Origin: Pacificispira sp033344895
GTDB lineage: Bacteria > Pseudomonadota > Alphaproteobacteria > UBA8366 > Aestuariispiraceae
Direction of reading: 5' to 3'
Length of the DNA: 64,000 nucleotides
Assembly: GCA_965229685.1 (NCBI GenBank)
Contig: OZ245920.1
Span: 4,216,001 to 4,280,000, forward strand
How positions within the stretch are numbered: the first letter of the stretch is position 1; each line of letters begins with the position of its first letter. A program made the translations under genes and the position numbers. The notes under the pieces are model-generated. The model was not told the origin of the DNA. It searched no databases and worked only from the letters and a program-made list of their open reading frames with translations. This document shows, piece by piece, positions 9,273 to 17,894 of this stretch.

Positions 9273-10799
9273 ATGGCCCGCAAACCCGCGAAAGACGCGC
9301 CGAAAATCGGTCCGAAGATCCGTCGGCTTCGGCGCGAACACAGTCTCAGCCAGGCCGCCCTGGCCGAAAAACTCGAGGTCAGTGCCAGTTATTTGAACCT
9401 GATCGAGCATAACCGGCGCAAGCTGACCGTGCCACTTTTGCTCAAACTGTCCGAATTGTTCGAGGTGCCGGTCGATCAGTTGGCGGAGGAGGAGGAGAGC
9501 CGCCTCTATTCCGATGTCATGGAGGCGCTGGCCGATCCGATCTTCGAGGAATTCGACGTTCGCAACACCGATGTCCGCGATCTGGTGGAGGTCAGCCCGG
9601 AATCCGCCCGGGCGCTGCTGCATGTCTGCGACGCCTATCACACGACCCTGACCGACGCGCGCAGCCTGGCCGCGTCGGCCGCCGACGACCCGGACGGGCG
9701 CGGCAGTCTGGGCGGGTTGATCGGCGGGATCGGCGCCAGCGCGCAATCCGCGGCCGATGTCGTCTCCGACATGGTGCAGGCCAACAGCAACTACTTCGGG
9801 GATCTGGAGGATGAGGCAGACCGGGTCCGGCGCGAGATCGGCACGGTCGGCGGTTCCGCGCGCTCGCTCGATGCGTTGACCGAATATCTGCATCAGGCCC
9901 ATGAGGTGCGGGTCAATTTCGTCGAGCCGCAGGAAGGCGGAAAGGGCGACCTGCCCATGGTCCGGCGGTTCCACCCGCAACAGCGTTTGCTGGAGGTCTC
10001 CCAGCGCCTGACCGGGGCCAGCCGGTCCTTCCAGCTTGCCTATCAGATCGCGCTGCTGTCGGCCGGTTCGGTGATCGACATGCTGCTGATAGAAAAGGGG
10101 CTGAAGGAGGGGCAGGCCCGGGCGCTCGGCCGGGTCGCGCTGGCCAATTACTTCGCCGCCGCGCTGCTGCTGCCCTATGAAGAGTTCCTGAAAAGCGCCC
10201 GCGAAAGCCGCTATGACATCGAATTGCTGCAGCACCGCTGGCGCGCCGGGTTCGAACAGATCTGCCACCGCCTGACCACGCTCAACCGGCCGGAGAACCG
10301 GGGCATCCCGCTGCACATGCTGCGGGTCGATCTGGCCGGCAATATCTCCAAGCGGTTCACGCTGTCCGGCCTGCCGATCCCGCGCCATGGCGGCGCCTGC
10401 AGCCGCTGGAACATCTATTCGGCCTTCCTCAACCCCGGTCAGATCCAGGCCCAGGTCTCCAAACTGCCCGACGGGACGGCCTATTTCTGCATCGCGCGGA
10501 CGGTGGTGAAGGGCGGCATCGGCTTCGGTGCCCAGCGCAATGTCCTGTCCATCGGCCTGGGCTGCGACGTGCGCTATGCCCGGGAAATGGTCTATGCCGA
10601 CGGGCTGGAGACCGGCAATCCCGACCGCTTCGCTGAAATCGGCGTCGCGTGCCGCATCTGCGAGCGCATGGACTGCACCCAGCGCGCCTTCCCGCCGGTC
10701 CACCTGCGCTACAAGATCGAAGAAAACATCCGCGGCCCCAGCCCCTACACCGCCCCCGGCTGGCCCCACCACCACGAACGGCCGGGCGGCACGCGGTAG
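9273..10799 (+). CDS. ScfR-type short-chain fatty acyl-CoA regulator, XRE family
   Basis: Transcription regulator of the RamB/PccR/ScfR group (508 aa). Residues 12-70 form an XRE helix-turn-helix (SLSQAALAEKLEVSASYLNLIEHN). The middle region about 220-320 resembles an IrrE/M78 peptidase without its zinc motif (YFAAALLLPYEEFL). The C-terminal 150 residues are the ScfRs domain with clustered cysteines (CRICERMDC). Known homologues sense acyl-CoAs and control acetate or propionate genes. Divergence from aceA and GTAAA repeats flanking its start imply control of the glyoxylate shunt and of itself. Confidence 0.88.
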   Translation: MARKPAKDAPKIGPKIRRLRREHSLSQAALAEKLEVSASYLNLIEHNRRKLTVPLLLKLSELFEVPVDQLAEEEESRLYSDVMEALADPIFEEFDVRNTDVRDLVEVSPESARALLHVCDAYHTTLTDARSLAASAADDPDGRGSLGGLIGGIGASAQSAADVVSDMVQANSNYFGDLEDEADRVRREIGTVGGSARSLDALTEYLHQAHEVRVNFVEPQEGGKGDLPMVRRFHPQQRLLEVSQRLTGASRSFQLAYQIALLSAGSVIDMLLIEKGLKEGQARALGRVALANYFAAALLLPYEEFLKSARESRYDIELLQHRWRAGFEQICHRLTTLNRPENRGIPLHMLRVDLAGNISKRFTLSGLPIPRHGGACSRWNIYSAFLNPGQIQAQVSKLPDGTAYFCIARTVVKGGIGFGAQRNVLSIGLGCDVRYAREMVYADGLETGNPDRFAEIGVACRICERMDCTQRAFPPVHLRYKIEENIRGPSPYTAPGWPHHHERPGGTR

Positions 10800-10803
10800 G
10801 TGG

Positions 10804-10920
10804 TACCATACGGCCTCAACACTTGTATGGTAAGGAATCTTGATACATACCACACAAAAATTATTTTTGTGTGGTATGTCGTTCTTTGCTATACCACACA
10901 AAATATTTTAATGTGTGGTA
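10804..10920. repeat. Three related palindromes upstream of the nucleotidyltransferase gene
   Basis: An AT-rich block carries TACCATAC-N13-GTATGGTA (10804-10832), a 15-bp perfect inverted repeat with 3-bp centre (10846-10878) and TACCACACA-N11-TGTGTGGTA (10892-10920). All share the TACCACACA-type half site. The last ends 4 bases before the next ATG and replaces a normal ribosome site. The long middle hairpin could also terminate the upstream regulator transcript. Confidence 0.75.
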
Positions 10921-10924
10921 AACC

Positions 10925-11944
10925 ATGAACATCACATCGCTATCGACATCGGCACACACCGCCTACCATGACTTGAGAAATCTAGTGCTCAACGAAACAG
11001 TCATGGAGATTCGCGGAAAGCCGGTGAAACGTGACATCAACGGAAAAACCTATTGGTACGATCACTATCGCGTCGGCACCACGACCAAGGATCGATATAT
11101 CGGCGAGGATTGCCCTGAAATCGAGATGCGGCTGAAGCGTGCAACACGGTTGAAGCAAGCCCTGCCCGCACAAATGAGTAAAAGATCGACTTTGGTACGG
11201 TTGCTGCGAGCAGAGGGGATGTTGAGTGTCGACCGCAAAACAGGGTCGTTGCTGAAGGCCTTCTCGGAGGCAGGGGTTTTTCGGGTCGGCGGCGTGCTAG
11301 TTGGTACACAAGCATTCCGCCTTTATGAGGGAGAATTGGGGGTCAAACTGCCGGCGGGCGATGCCTCCGTCACGGACGACATAGATATCGCCGGTTTTGA
11401 AAGGCTCACGCTGGCGATTGGCGACTGCACGGACAGAACGCCAGGCTCAATCCTGGAAGACCTGGAGTTCGAGCCTATTCCCACCCTCGACAACCAAGCT
11501 GTTTGGAAGTGGCGACAAAGCGGAAGTGGTGCGGAGGTTGAGTTCCTCACACCTTCTTTTGAAGAAAACGAAGGGATTCGCCCGCTAAAATCCCTGAATG
11601 TCAGCGCGCGCGCACTCCACCATCTCAATTTTCTGATAGCAGAGCCAATCTATGTCGTTGGACTTTATCGGGAGGGCATTCTTGTTCGCGCGCCGAGACC
11701 CGAACGATACGCCATTCATAAGCTCATAATCGCTGATCGAAGACGACGGGGCCCGGATTCCTTGAAATCCCGCAAGGACCGGGCCCAGGCAGCCTTCCTG
11801 ATCCGCGTGCTGGCGGAGGACCGGCCCTATGAGCTGAAAGACGCCTGGGACACCGCCCGCGCCGCTGGCCCGAAATGGCGCGAACGTCTGGACGCCTCCC
11901 TGGCGCGCATGCCGGCGGAGAAGGCGATCCTGGACGGGATGTAA
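10925..11944 (+). CDS. GSU2403-family nucleotidyltransferase-fold protein
   Basis: A 339-residue protein of the GSU2403/NTP_transf_8 type, a polymerase-beta-like nucleotidyltransferase fold. VGGVLVGTQAF at residues 121-131 and TDDIDIAGF at 150-158 provide the G-[GST] and D-x-D active-site elements. The N-terminal about 100 residues are basic and may bind nucleic acid. Biological role of the family is not established; relatives include minimal nucleotidyltransferases and AbiEii-like toxins. The gene is AT-richer than its surroundings, lacks a recognisable ribosome site and is preceded by three palindromes, suggesting a self-controlled acquired gene. No partner antitoxin is visible. Confidence 0.72.
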   Translation: MNITSLSTSAHTAYHDLRNLVLNETVMEIRGKPVKRDINGKTYWYDHYRVGTTTKDRYIGEDCPEIEMRLKRATRLKQALPAQMSKRSTLVRLLRAEGMLSVDRKTGSLLKAFSEAGVFRVGGVLVGTQAFRLYEGELGVKLPAGDASVTDDIDIAGFERLTLAIGDCTDRTPGSILEDLEFEPIPTLDNQAVWKWRQSGSGAEVEFLTPSFEENEGIRPLKSLNVSARALHHLNFLIAEPIYVVGLYREGILVRAPRPERYAIHKLIIADRRRRGPDSLKSRKDRAQAAFLIRVLAEDRPYELKDAWDTARAAGPKWRERLDASLARMPAEKAILDGM

Positions 11945-12033
11945 AGTACAGGTTTATGGACTAACATTTGGATCAATCTGGACACATGGTTCGCCTCAAA
12001 AGAGCGTAGTCATGCAACAAAATTGGGGAAAGT

Positions 12034-12684
12034 ATGCGAATCCTTCGAGGCGGTATCGCCGGTCCATTGCTTCTGTCGCTGACAGCATGCGTTGGGGCGG
12101 CCGGTCTGAAACCCGGCGCAACATATAACGGCGATGCGGAGACCGGGCTCGTACTTATCAAAACATGGGCCGGTGCAGAAAATCGTCTACTTGCGCTCAG
12201 AACCTTTGATACGACGCAGAAGCGCTTAGTGCCATATGCCGGCGAAACGCTCCGTCATTCTCATGGATATGTTCTGGAAGCGGACGGTACCTTGCAAAAG
12301 CCGGATGATATTACGAAACCCCGCTACCACCTGCTCCCTCTTAAGGTTGCGGATTATGTAATTGCCTCGCTCTACGTTACGGAAAAAGCGCGCAACACGA
12401 AGATCTGCTTCTCAAATGGGACATACGCCTTCCGTGCGAATTCCGGTGAGGTTCTGGTGCTGGGTGCGATCAACATCAACGGACCGACCACGACGCAGAT
12501 AGGAGGAATGGGTACCAGCCCCAGCTCCATGTTCGATATCGCCTTACCAGAGGACGAGGCGGAAAAAGTGCTGAATGCGTTTGGAACTGCGGGCGTTCCG
12601 GCCCGCTACTACACCGAACGCCCAACCAGTTTTGCGAATGGGACAAGTCTGCTCGGGTCGAAGGACGTTTGCGGCGGGTTCTAG
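12034..12684 (+). CDS. Hypothetical lipoprotein
   Basis: Function not recognised. The 216-residue product has a short signal peptide whose lipobox LTAC places the lipidated cysteine near residue 19, so it is probably membrane-anchored in the periplasm. GGGGAAAG lies just before the ATG. The mature part contains no motif I can name. Codon use is less GC-biased than in neighbours, as for the nucleotidyltransferase upstream, so both may have arrived together. Confidence 0.7.
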   Translation: MRILRGGIAGPLLLSLTACVGAAGLKPGATYNGDAETGLVLIKTWAGAENRLLALRTFDTTQKRLVPYAGETLRHSHGYVLEADGTLQKPDDITKPRYHLLPLKVADYVIASLYVTEKARNTKICFSNGTYAFRANSGEVLVLGAININGPTTTQIGGMGTSPSSMFDIALPEDEAEKVLNAFGTAGVPARYYTERPTSFANGTSLLGSKDVCGGF

Positions 12685-12699
12685 TCCGCGCTTTCCGAA

Positions 12700-13173
12700 C
12701 TACCCCTTCCCCGGCATAATCGCTGCGAGGGTGCGCTGGATGCGCTGGGCCATTTCGTCGACGGTGGGGTCGCCGGCGACGGCCTTGTCCCGGACCGAAA
12801 TCCCGGCTTCATGCACCGTGTTCGGGTCGCCGGAGACCAGCGGGTGCCACCAGTCCAGCGGCTTGCCGTCGGCTAGCTTGCGGTAGGCGCAGGTTTCCGG
12901 AAGCCAGTCGGTCTCGTAGACCTTCTTCGGGGTCAGCTGGACGCAGTCCGGGATGGTGGCGAAGCGGTCGGCATAGTCGCTGCAGCGGCAGGATCGACAG
13001 TCGAGAAGCTGGCAGGCGATGTCGGTGACGTAATAGTCGCCGGTATCATAGTCCTGCAGCTTGTGCAGGCAGCACTGGCCGCAGCCGTCGCACAGGCTTT
13101 CCCATTCCGTGCGGGTCATCTGCGCCAGGGTTTTGCGTTCCCAGAAGGGTTTGTCCATCGTCCGCGCGCTCAT
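12700..13173 (-). CDS. YcgN family cysteine-cluster protein (UPF0260)
   Basis: A 157-residue cytosolic protein matching E. coli YcgN across its length. Eight or more cysteines are arranged as LCDGCGQCCLHKL, LDCRSCRCSDY, PDCVQL and ETCAYR, the CxxCxxCC pattern of the zinc- or iron-chelating YkgJ superfamily. Biochemical role is unknown. The alternative start MDKPFW is 15 bases in. Its start lies 7 bases from the cobB stop on the same strand, so it may be read through from cobB. Confidence 0.88.
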   Translation of the reverse strand: MSARTMDKPFWERKTLAQMTRTEWESLCDGCGQCCLHKLQDYDTGDYYVTDIACQLLDCRSCRCSDYADRFATIPDCVQLTPKKVYETDWLPETCAYRKLADGKPLDWWHPLVSGDPNTVHEAGISVRDKAVAGDPTVDEMAQRIQRTLAAIMPGKG

Positions 13174-13179
13174 TCGGGG

Positions 13180-14514
13180 TTATCGGCCCCGGTCTATCAG
13201 ATGCAGGAAGGACCCGGAAACCCGTCCGATCGACAGGCCCTGCCGGCCCTTGTCCTCGCCCAGCGCATCCTGGGCGTGGAACAGCGGCGGGGCGTGCGGA
13301 TCCTCATGCCGTGTCGTCGCATAGTGGAACTCATGGGCGGCGAGCCGCGTCCCCTTGGGCCAGGGCGCGGTATCGGCCACCGTTTCCGCCCGACGATACC
13401 CCAGATGCAGGCGGCGCAGGGAGAAATCCGTTTCCACCGGCAGCAGATCCGCCATCCCATGGTCGGTTCCGTCGGCATCGCGCAGCGACCGGCCCAGCAC
13501 CATGTAGCCGCCGCATTCCCCGAAGACGGCCGACCCGCCGCGCGCCTTGCGCCGAAGGCCGTCCATGAAGACAGCATTCGATGCCAGACGGCCGGCATGC
13601 AGTTCGGGATAGCCGCCGGGCAGATAGACCGCGTCGGCAATCTCCGAGGGCGCCTCGTCGGCCAGCGGGCTGAATGGCAGGATTTCCGCCCCGGCCGTGC
13701 GCCAGCCCTGCAGGATGTGCGGATAGACAAAGTCGAAGGCCGCGTCCCGTGCCACGGCAATCCGTTGCCCCAGCGGCGGCACCGGCACCGGGGGGTCGAA
13801 ATCGACGCGGCTGCTGGGGGCGGCGGCCGACAGGATTGCGTCCAGATCGGCATTTTCGACCATCCAGTCCGCGGCGCGTTCCAGCAGAAGCTCCAGATCG
13901 GTGCGCTCGCGTGCCTGGACCAGACCCAGATGGCGGCTTTCCAGGGTCAGCCCTTCCGCCCGCGGCAGACAACCCAGCACCGGCACGCCCAGCCCGGTTT
14001 CCGCCATGGCCCGGCGCAGCATGTCCGCATGGCGCCTGCCGCCGACACGGTTGAACAGGATGCCGGCGAAGCGGATGTCGTCGCGATGGGTGACCAGCCC
14101 GCGCACCACGGCGGCGGCCGTCGCCGCCTGCCCTTTCACATCGATGACCAGCAGCACCGGCCACCCGGTTTCCTCCGCCAGATCGGCACTGGAGCCGCGC
14201 CCGTCGGCAGCGCCGTCGAACAGGCCCATGACGCCTTCCGCCAGAATCAGATCGCTTTCGAAATGAAGCTGATCTATCAGGGCGGCGCGGGTTTCCGCCC
14301 GCATGGCCCAGAGGTCGAGATTGACCGACGGATGCCCGCAGGCCGCGGCATGAAAGCCGGGATCGATATAGTCCGGGCCGATCTTCGCCGGGGCGATGCG
14401 CAGCCCGGATCGGCGCAGGGCGCGCATCAGCGCCAGGGATATCGTGGTCTTGCCGCTGCCGGAGGAGGGGGCGGCGATGATCAGACCGGGTACGGGCCGC
14501 GACGGAATACTCAA
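13180..14514 (-). CDS. cobB: Cobyrinate a,c-diamide synthase
   Basis: Amidates the a and c side chains of the corrin ring using ATP and glutamine in cobalamin synthesis. The 444-residue protein has an N-terminal dethiobiotin-synthetase-like ATPase (PSSGSGKTT at residues 16-24) and a C-terminal class I glutaminase with nucleophile Cys334 in FGECGGYMV. Its start overlaps the cobA stop as ATGA, so the two are coupled. Divergent cbiD and cobK complete the local corrin set. Confidence 0.94.
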   Translation of the reverse strand: MSIPSRPVPGLIIAAPSSGSGKTTISLALMRALRRSGLRIAPAKIGPDYIDPGFHAAACGHPSVNLDLWAMRAETRAALIDQLHFESDLILAEGVMGLFDGAADGRGSSADLAEETGWPVLLVIDVKGQAATAAAVVRGLVTHRDDIRFAGILFNRVGGRRHADMLRRAMAETGLGVPVLGCLPRAEGLTLESRHLGLVQARERTDLELLLERAADWMVENADLDAILSAAAPSSRVDFDPPVPVPPLGQRIAVARDAAFDFVYPHILQGWRTAGAEILPFSPLADEAPSEIADAVYLPGGYPELHAGRLASNAVFMDGLRRKARGGSAVFGECGGYMVLGRSLRDADGTDHGMADLLPVETDFSLRRLHLGYRRAETVADTAPWPKGTRLAAHEFHYATTRHEDPHAPPLFHAQDALGEDKGRQGLSIGRVSGSFLHLIDRGR

Positions 14515-15362
14515 CTGGCGACGTCCCGGTCAGCCTGTCCGAAAGGGTCCGGGTCCAGCACGCGCCCCTCCATCCGGCCGACCCAGTCCAGGGCGGCGCG
14601 CAGCTTCACCACCGGGCCGATGGCGATGACTGCCGGCGGCTCGACCGAGGCCGCGGTGGCGCCGGCCTCCTCCAGGGTGCATTCGACGACCGTCATGCGC
14701 TCCGTCGCCGCATTGGACACGAAGGCGACGGCATCCTGCGGGTCGCGGCCGCCGTCGATCAGGCGCTGGGCGATACGCGGCATGTGCTTGACGGCCATGT
14801 AAAGGACAATGACAGGGGCGCCGGTTGCCAGCGCATTCCAGTTCAGATTGTCCGGCACCTCCCCGGTTACCGAATGGCCGGTGATGAAGGTGACGGAGGA
14901 ATTGGTGTCGCGATGGGTTGCCGGGATTCCGGCATAGGCCAGCCCGCCGATCCCGGCGGTCACGCCGGGCACGATGCGGAAGGGGATGCCGGCGCCGGTC
15001 AGTTCCAGCGCTTCCTCGCCGCCCCGGCCGAAGACGAAGGGGTCGCCACCCTTCAGGCGCAGCACCCGTTTGCCGGCCCGGGCCAGCTCGATCAGGCGCA
15101 GAGAAATCGACCGCTGGGTCGGGCTCGGCTTGCCGCCGCGCTTGCCGGCATAGATCAGTTCCGCCGTGTCCGGCGCATGGTCCAGAATGCGCTGGTCGAC
15201 CAGCGCGTCATAGACGATGGCATCCGCCTGGCGCAGCGCGTTGACGCCGTGCAGGGTCAGCAGACCGGGATCGCCCGGTCCGGCACCGACCAGCCAGACC
15301 CAGCCCGGTTCGAATTCCGGCAGGCCGTCCAGCAGGTCCCGTGTTGCACTGTCGCGTGTCAT
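14511..15362 (-). CDS. cobA: Uroporphyrinogen-III C-methyltransferase
   Basis: Transfers two methyl groups from S-adenosylmethionine to uroporphyrinogen III, giving precorrin-2, the branch point to cobalamin and siroheme. The 283-residue protein shows the family motifs VGAGPGDPGLLTL near residue 25, GGDPFVFGRGGEE and VPGVTAGIGGLAYAGIP. It has no CysG dehydrogenase domain, so it is the monofunctional form. Leads the leftward cobA-cobB unit. Confidence 0.95.
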   Translation of the reverse strand: MTRDSATRDLLDGLPEFEPGWVWLVGAGPGDPGLLTLHGVNALRQADAIVYDALVDQRILDHAPDTAELIYAGKRGGKPSPTQRSISLRLIELARAGKRVLRLKGGDPFVFGRGGEEALELTGAGIPFRIVPGVTAGIGGLAYAGIPATHRDTNSSVTFITGHSVTGEVPDNLNWNALATGAPVIVLYMAVKHMPRIAQRLIDGGRDPQDAVAFVSNAATERMTVVECTLEEAGATAASVEPPAVIAIGPVVKLRAALDWVGRMEGRVLDPDPFGQADRDVAS

Positions 15363-15457
15363 GACAAATATCTACGCTCTTCCATGCTCGAATGCCTTTT
15401 CCGAATGCGACATGGATGCATGACGGAAAAGACAAAGCCTAATAAGGTCCTGCGGTC

Positions 15458-16543
15458 ATGTCACGCAAGCCCGGGGATACCCGCCTGCGGTCCGGATGGA
15501 CCACGGGCGCCTGCGCCGCCGCCGCCGCGCGGGCGGCGCTGGCCGCATTGCGGTCCGGTACTTTCGCGGAATCCGTGACCATTCGCCTGCCGAAAGGCCA
15601 GACGCCGTGTTTCGATCTGGTCGAAAAATCCCTGGGCGACGGCTGGGCACGGGCGGCGGTGGTCAAGGATGCGGGCGACGATCCGGACATAACCCACGGC
15701 GCGACCATCCGCGCCACTATCCGGCCTGCTGCGCCCGGAAGCGGCCTTGTATTTCGGGCCGGCGAGGGTGTCGGGACGGTGACGAAACCCGGACTGCCGG
15801 TGCCGCCGGGTGAACCGGCAATCAATCCGAAACCGCGCGAGATCATCGCCGACAATCTGGCCGACGTTGCCGGGGGGGCGCTGGATCTGGAAGTGGAGAT
15901 CTCCATCGACGACGGGGCGGCGCTTGCCGAAAAAACCTGGAATCCGCGGCTGGGCATTGTCGGCGGCCTGTCGGTCCTCGGTACCACCGGGGTGGTCATT
16001 CCCTATTCCTGCGCCGCCTGGATTCATTCGATACATCGCGGCATCGATGTCGCCCGTGCCACCGGTCTGACCCATGTCGCCGCGGCGACCGGCAAGACGT
16101 CGGAGGCCGCGGTGCGCGCCCGCTATGGCCTGCCGCTGGAGGCCATGATCGATATGGGCGATTTCGCCGGCGGAATGCTGAAATACCTGCGCCGGAATCC
16201 GTTGCCGACGGTCACCATTGCCGGCGGCTTCGCCAAGCTGGCGAAACTGGCCCAGGGGCATATGGACCTGCATTCGTCGCGCAGCACCCTGGATCTGTCG
16301 AAACTGGCACTGACCGCCGGGACGATCGGCGCGGGTCCGCGTCTCCAGGCTGCGATCGCCGGGGCCAATACCGGGGCGGAGGCCCTGGGCCTCTGCCGGG
16401 AGGCCGGAATACCGCTTGCGGAGACCATTGCCCGGCAGGCACGTGACACGGCGCTGGCATCGGCCGGCGCGACGGGGATCGCGGTCATGGTGGTCGGCCG
16501 CACCGGAGAGATTCTGGCGGAAACCGGCGGGCCGGACTCATGA
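15458..16543 (+). CDS. cbiD: Cobalt-precorrin-5B C1-methyltransferase
   Basis: Methylates C1 of the corrin ring in the CbiD branch of cobalamin synthesis. The 361-residue product shows RSGWTTGACAAAAARAA at the N-terminus, KPGLPVPPGEPAINPKPR near residue 110 and GIVGGLSVLGTTGVV near 170, all CbiD hallmarks. Overlaps cobK by 4 bases (ATGA). It is divergent from cobA with only 95 bases between, too short for a cobalamin riboswitch. Confidence 0.95.
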   Translation: MSRKPGDTRLRSGWTTGACAAAAARAALAALRSGTFAESVTIRLPKGQTPCFDLVEKSLGDGWARAAVVKDAGDDPDITHGATIRATIRPAAPGSGLVFRAGEGVGTVTKPGLPVPPGEPAINPKPREIIADNLADVAGGALDLEVEISIDDGAALAEKTWNPRLGIVGGLSVLGTTGVVIPYSCAAWIHSIHRGIDVARATGLTHVAAATGKTSEAAVRARYGLPLEAMIDMGDFAGGMLKYLRRNPLPTVTIAGGFAKLAKLAQGHMDLHSSRSTLDLSKLALTAGTIGAGPRLQAAIAGANTGAEALGLCREAGIPLAETIARQARDTALASAGATGIAVMVVGRTGEILAETGGPDS

Positions 16544-17292
16544 CCGGTCCGGTCCTGATCCTTGGCGGCACGGCGGAGGCGCGGCGGCTTGCCGATCGGT
16601 TGGCCGCGGTTCGGCCGGTCGTGACCTCTCTGGCCGGCCGCACGGCAATGCCTGGACGGCTGGCGGGGGAGGTGCGCATCGGCGGTTTCGGCGGCATGGC
16701 GGGGTTGGCGCATTATCTGCGGTCCGAACATGTTTCCGCCCTGATCGACGCGACGCATCCCTATGCCGCCCGCATGGCCGCCAACGCCGCCGGGGCGGCG
16801 GCCGAGACCGGCGTGCCGATCCTGCGCTTCGACCGGCCGGGATGGACGGCCGAACCGGGTGACCGATGGATCGAATTCGACGATCTGGAAGGCTTGGCGT
16901 CTGCCCTGCCGGGCCTGGGCCGCCATGCACTGGTGACCCTCGGCGGCGCGGACCTCGCAGCCTTTTCGGCGGCGCGCGGCATGCGGTTGACGATCCGCGC
17001 GATCGACCCGCCGTCCCACCTGCCGGATCACCCGGAGGTTGAGGTCATTCTGGACCGGGGACCGTTTGACTTGGCGGGGGAGCGCACCTTACTGTCGCAG
17101 CGCGGGATCGATGTGCTTGTGTCCCGCAATGCCGGCGGCGTATCGACGCGGGCCAAGCTGGACGCGGCGCGGGCGCTGGGAATACCGGTTGCCATGCTGC
17201 GCCGTCCCGTTCGGCCGGCCCTGGCCTTTGCGACGGAAATTGAGGCGGTGCTGCGTTGGTTGGAAGAGACCGCGCCGATCGAGGGAGACTGA
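16540..17292 (+). CDS. cobK: Precorrin-6A/cobalt-precorrin-6A reductase
   Basis: NADPH-dependent reductase of the macrocycle in cobalamin synthesis (CobK/CbiJ, 250 aa). ILGGTAEARRLADRL at residues 5-19 is the nucleotide-binding start. IDATHPYAARMAANA near 70 and VLVSRNAGGVSTRAKLDAAR near 190 are family signatures. Translationally coupled to cbiD. Confidence 0.93.
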   Translation: MTGPVLILGGTAEARRLADRLAAVRPVVTSLAGRTAMPGRLAGEVRIGGFGGMAGLAHYLRSEHVSALIDATHPYAARMAANAAGAAAETGVPILRFDRPGWTAEPGDRWIEFDDLEGLASALPGLGRHALVTLGGADLAAFSAARGMRLTIRAIDPPSHLPDHPEVEVILDRGPFDLAGERTLLSQRGIDVLVSRNAGGVSTRAKLDAARALGIPVAMLRRPVRPALAFATEIEAVLRWLEETAPIEGD

Positions 17293-17295
17293 CGA

Positions 17296-17871
17296 ATGTT
17301 GCGCTTATCCTGTCTGGCTGTTGTTGTGGCATTCGTCGTCGCGGCGTTCGGACTGGTCCGGGCGCCGGAGGTGGTTGCCCAGACGGTGATCGGCGTCGAA
17401 TCGGAGATGGTTCGGGCTGTGCGGTCCGGCGATCTGACGCGGGTCAAAACTCTTGTCATCCAGGGCGAAAACCCGTCCTCGTCGGATTCTGCCGGGATGA
17501 ACGGCATCGCCATTGCCGCCCGGAACGGCGATTACGCCATGGTCGAATATCTGCTGACCGTCGACGTGCCGATCAATGCTCAGGACGAGATCGGCAACAG
17601 CGCGCTGCTCTGGACGACGGAAGACGGCGATTATGACATGGCCAAATTCCTGATCGAGAACGGAGCGGATGTGAATGTTCGCAACCGGCGCGGTTTGACG
17701 CCGACAATGGTTGCGGCCCGGGCGGGATTCCGCGATCTGGTGGAGCTCTATATCAGGGAAGAGGCGGACCTGAACGTCCGGGACTATACCGGGCGCAGCG
17801 CGTTGGACTGGGCCCGCGACAGCCGAACCCCGGGCATGGAGCAGACTTTGCTGGACGCCGGCGCTCAGTAG
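17296..17871 (+). CDS. Secreted ankyrin-repeat protein
   Basis: A 191-residue protein with an N-terminal signal sequence (hydrophobic residues 5-28, VVAQ end) and about four ankyrin repeats from residue 35 to 190. Repeat landmarks are GMNGIAIAARNGDYAMVEYLL, GNSALLWTTEDGDYDMAKFLI and GLTPTMVAARAGFRDLVELYI-type helices. Ankyrin repeats mediate protein-protein contact; the partner is unknown, presumably periplasmic. It starts 3 bases after cobK and may be cotranscribed, without any obvious cobalamin role. Confidence 0.85.
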   Translation: MLRLSCLAVVVAFVVAAFGLVRAPEVVAQTVIGVESEMVRAVRSGDLTRVKTLVIQGENPSSSDSAGMNGIAIAARNGDYAMVEYLLTVDVPINAQDEIGNSALLWTTEDGDYDMAKFLIENGADVNVRNRRGLTPTMVAARAGFRDLVELYIREEADLNVRDYTGRSALDWARDSRTPGMEQTLLDAGAQ

Positions 17872-17894
17872 CAGGCGATCCGCGCCTGCGCCGA

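Noticed and set aside
9213..10901. 562-codon reverse frame opposite the ScfR-like gene
   Set aside because: Antisense shadow of the real regulator, and it extends across the AT-rich palindromes without any motif.
15362..15458. Possible cobalamin riboswitch between cobA and cbiD
   Set aside because: The 95-base divergent gap is too short for the aptamer and no B12-box-like element is visible.
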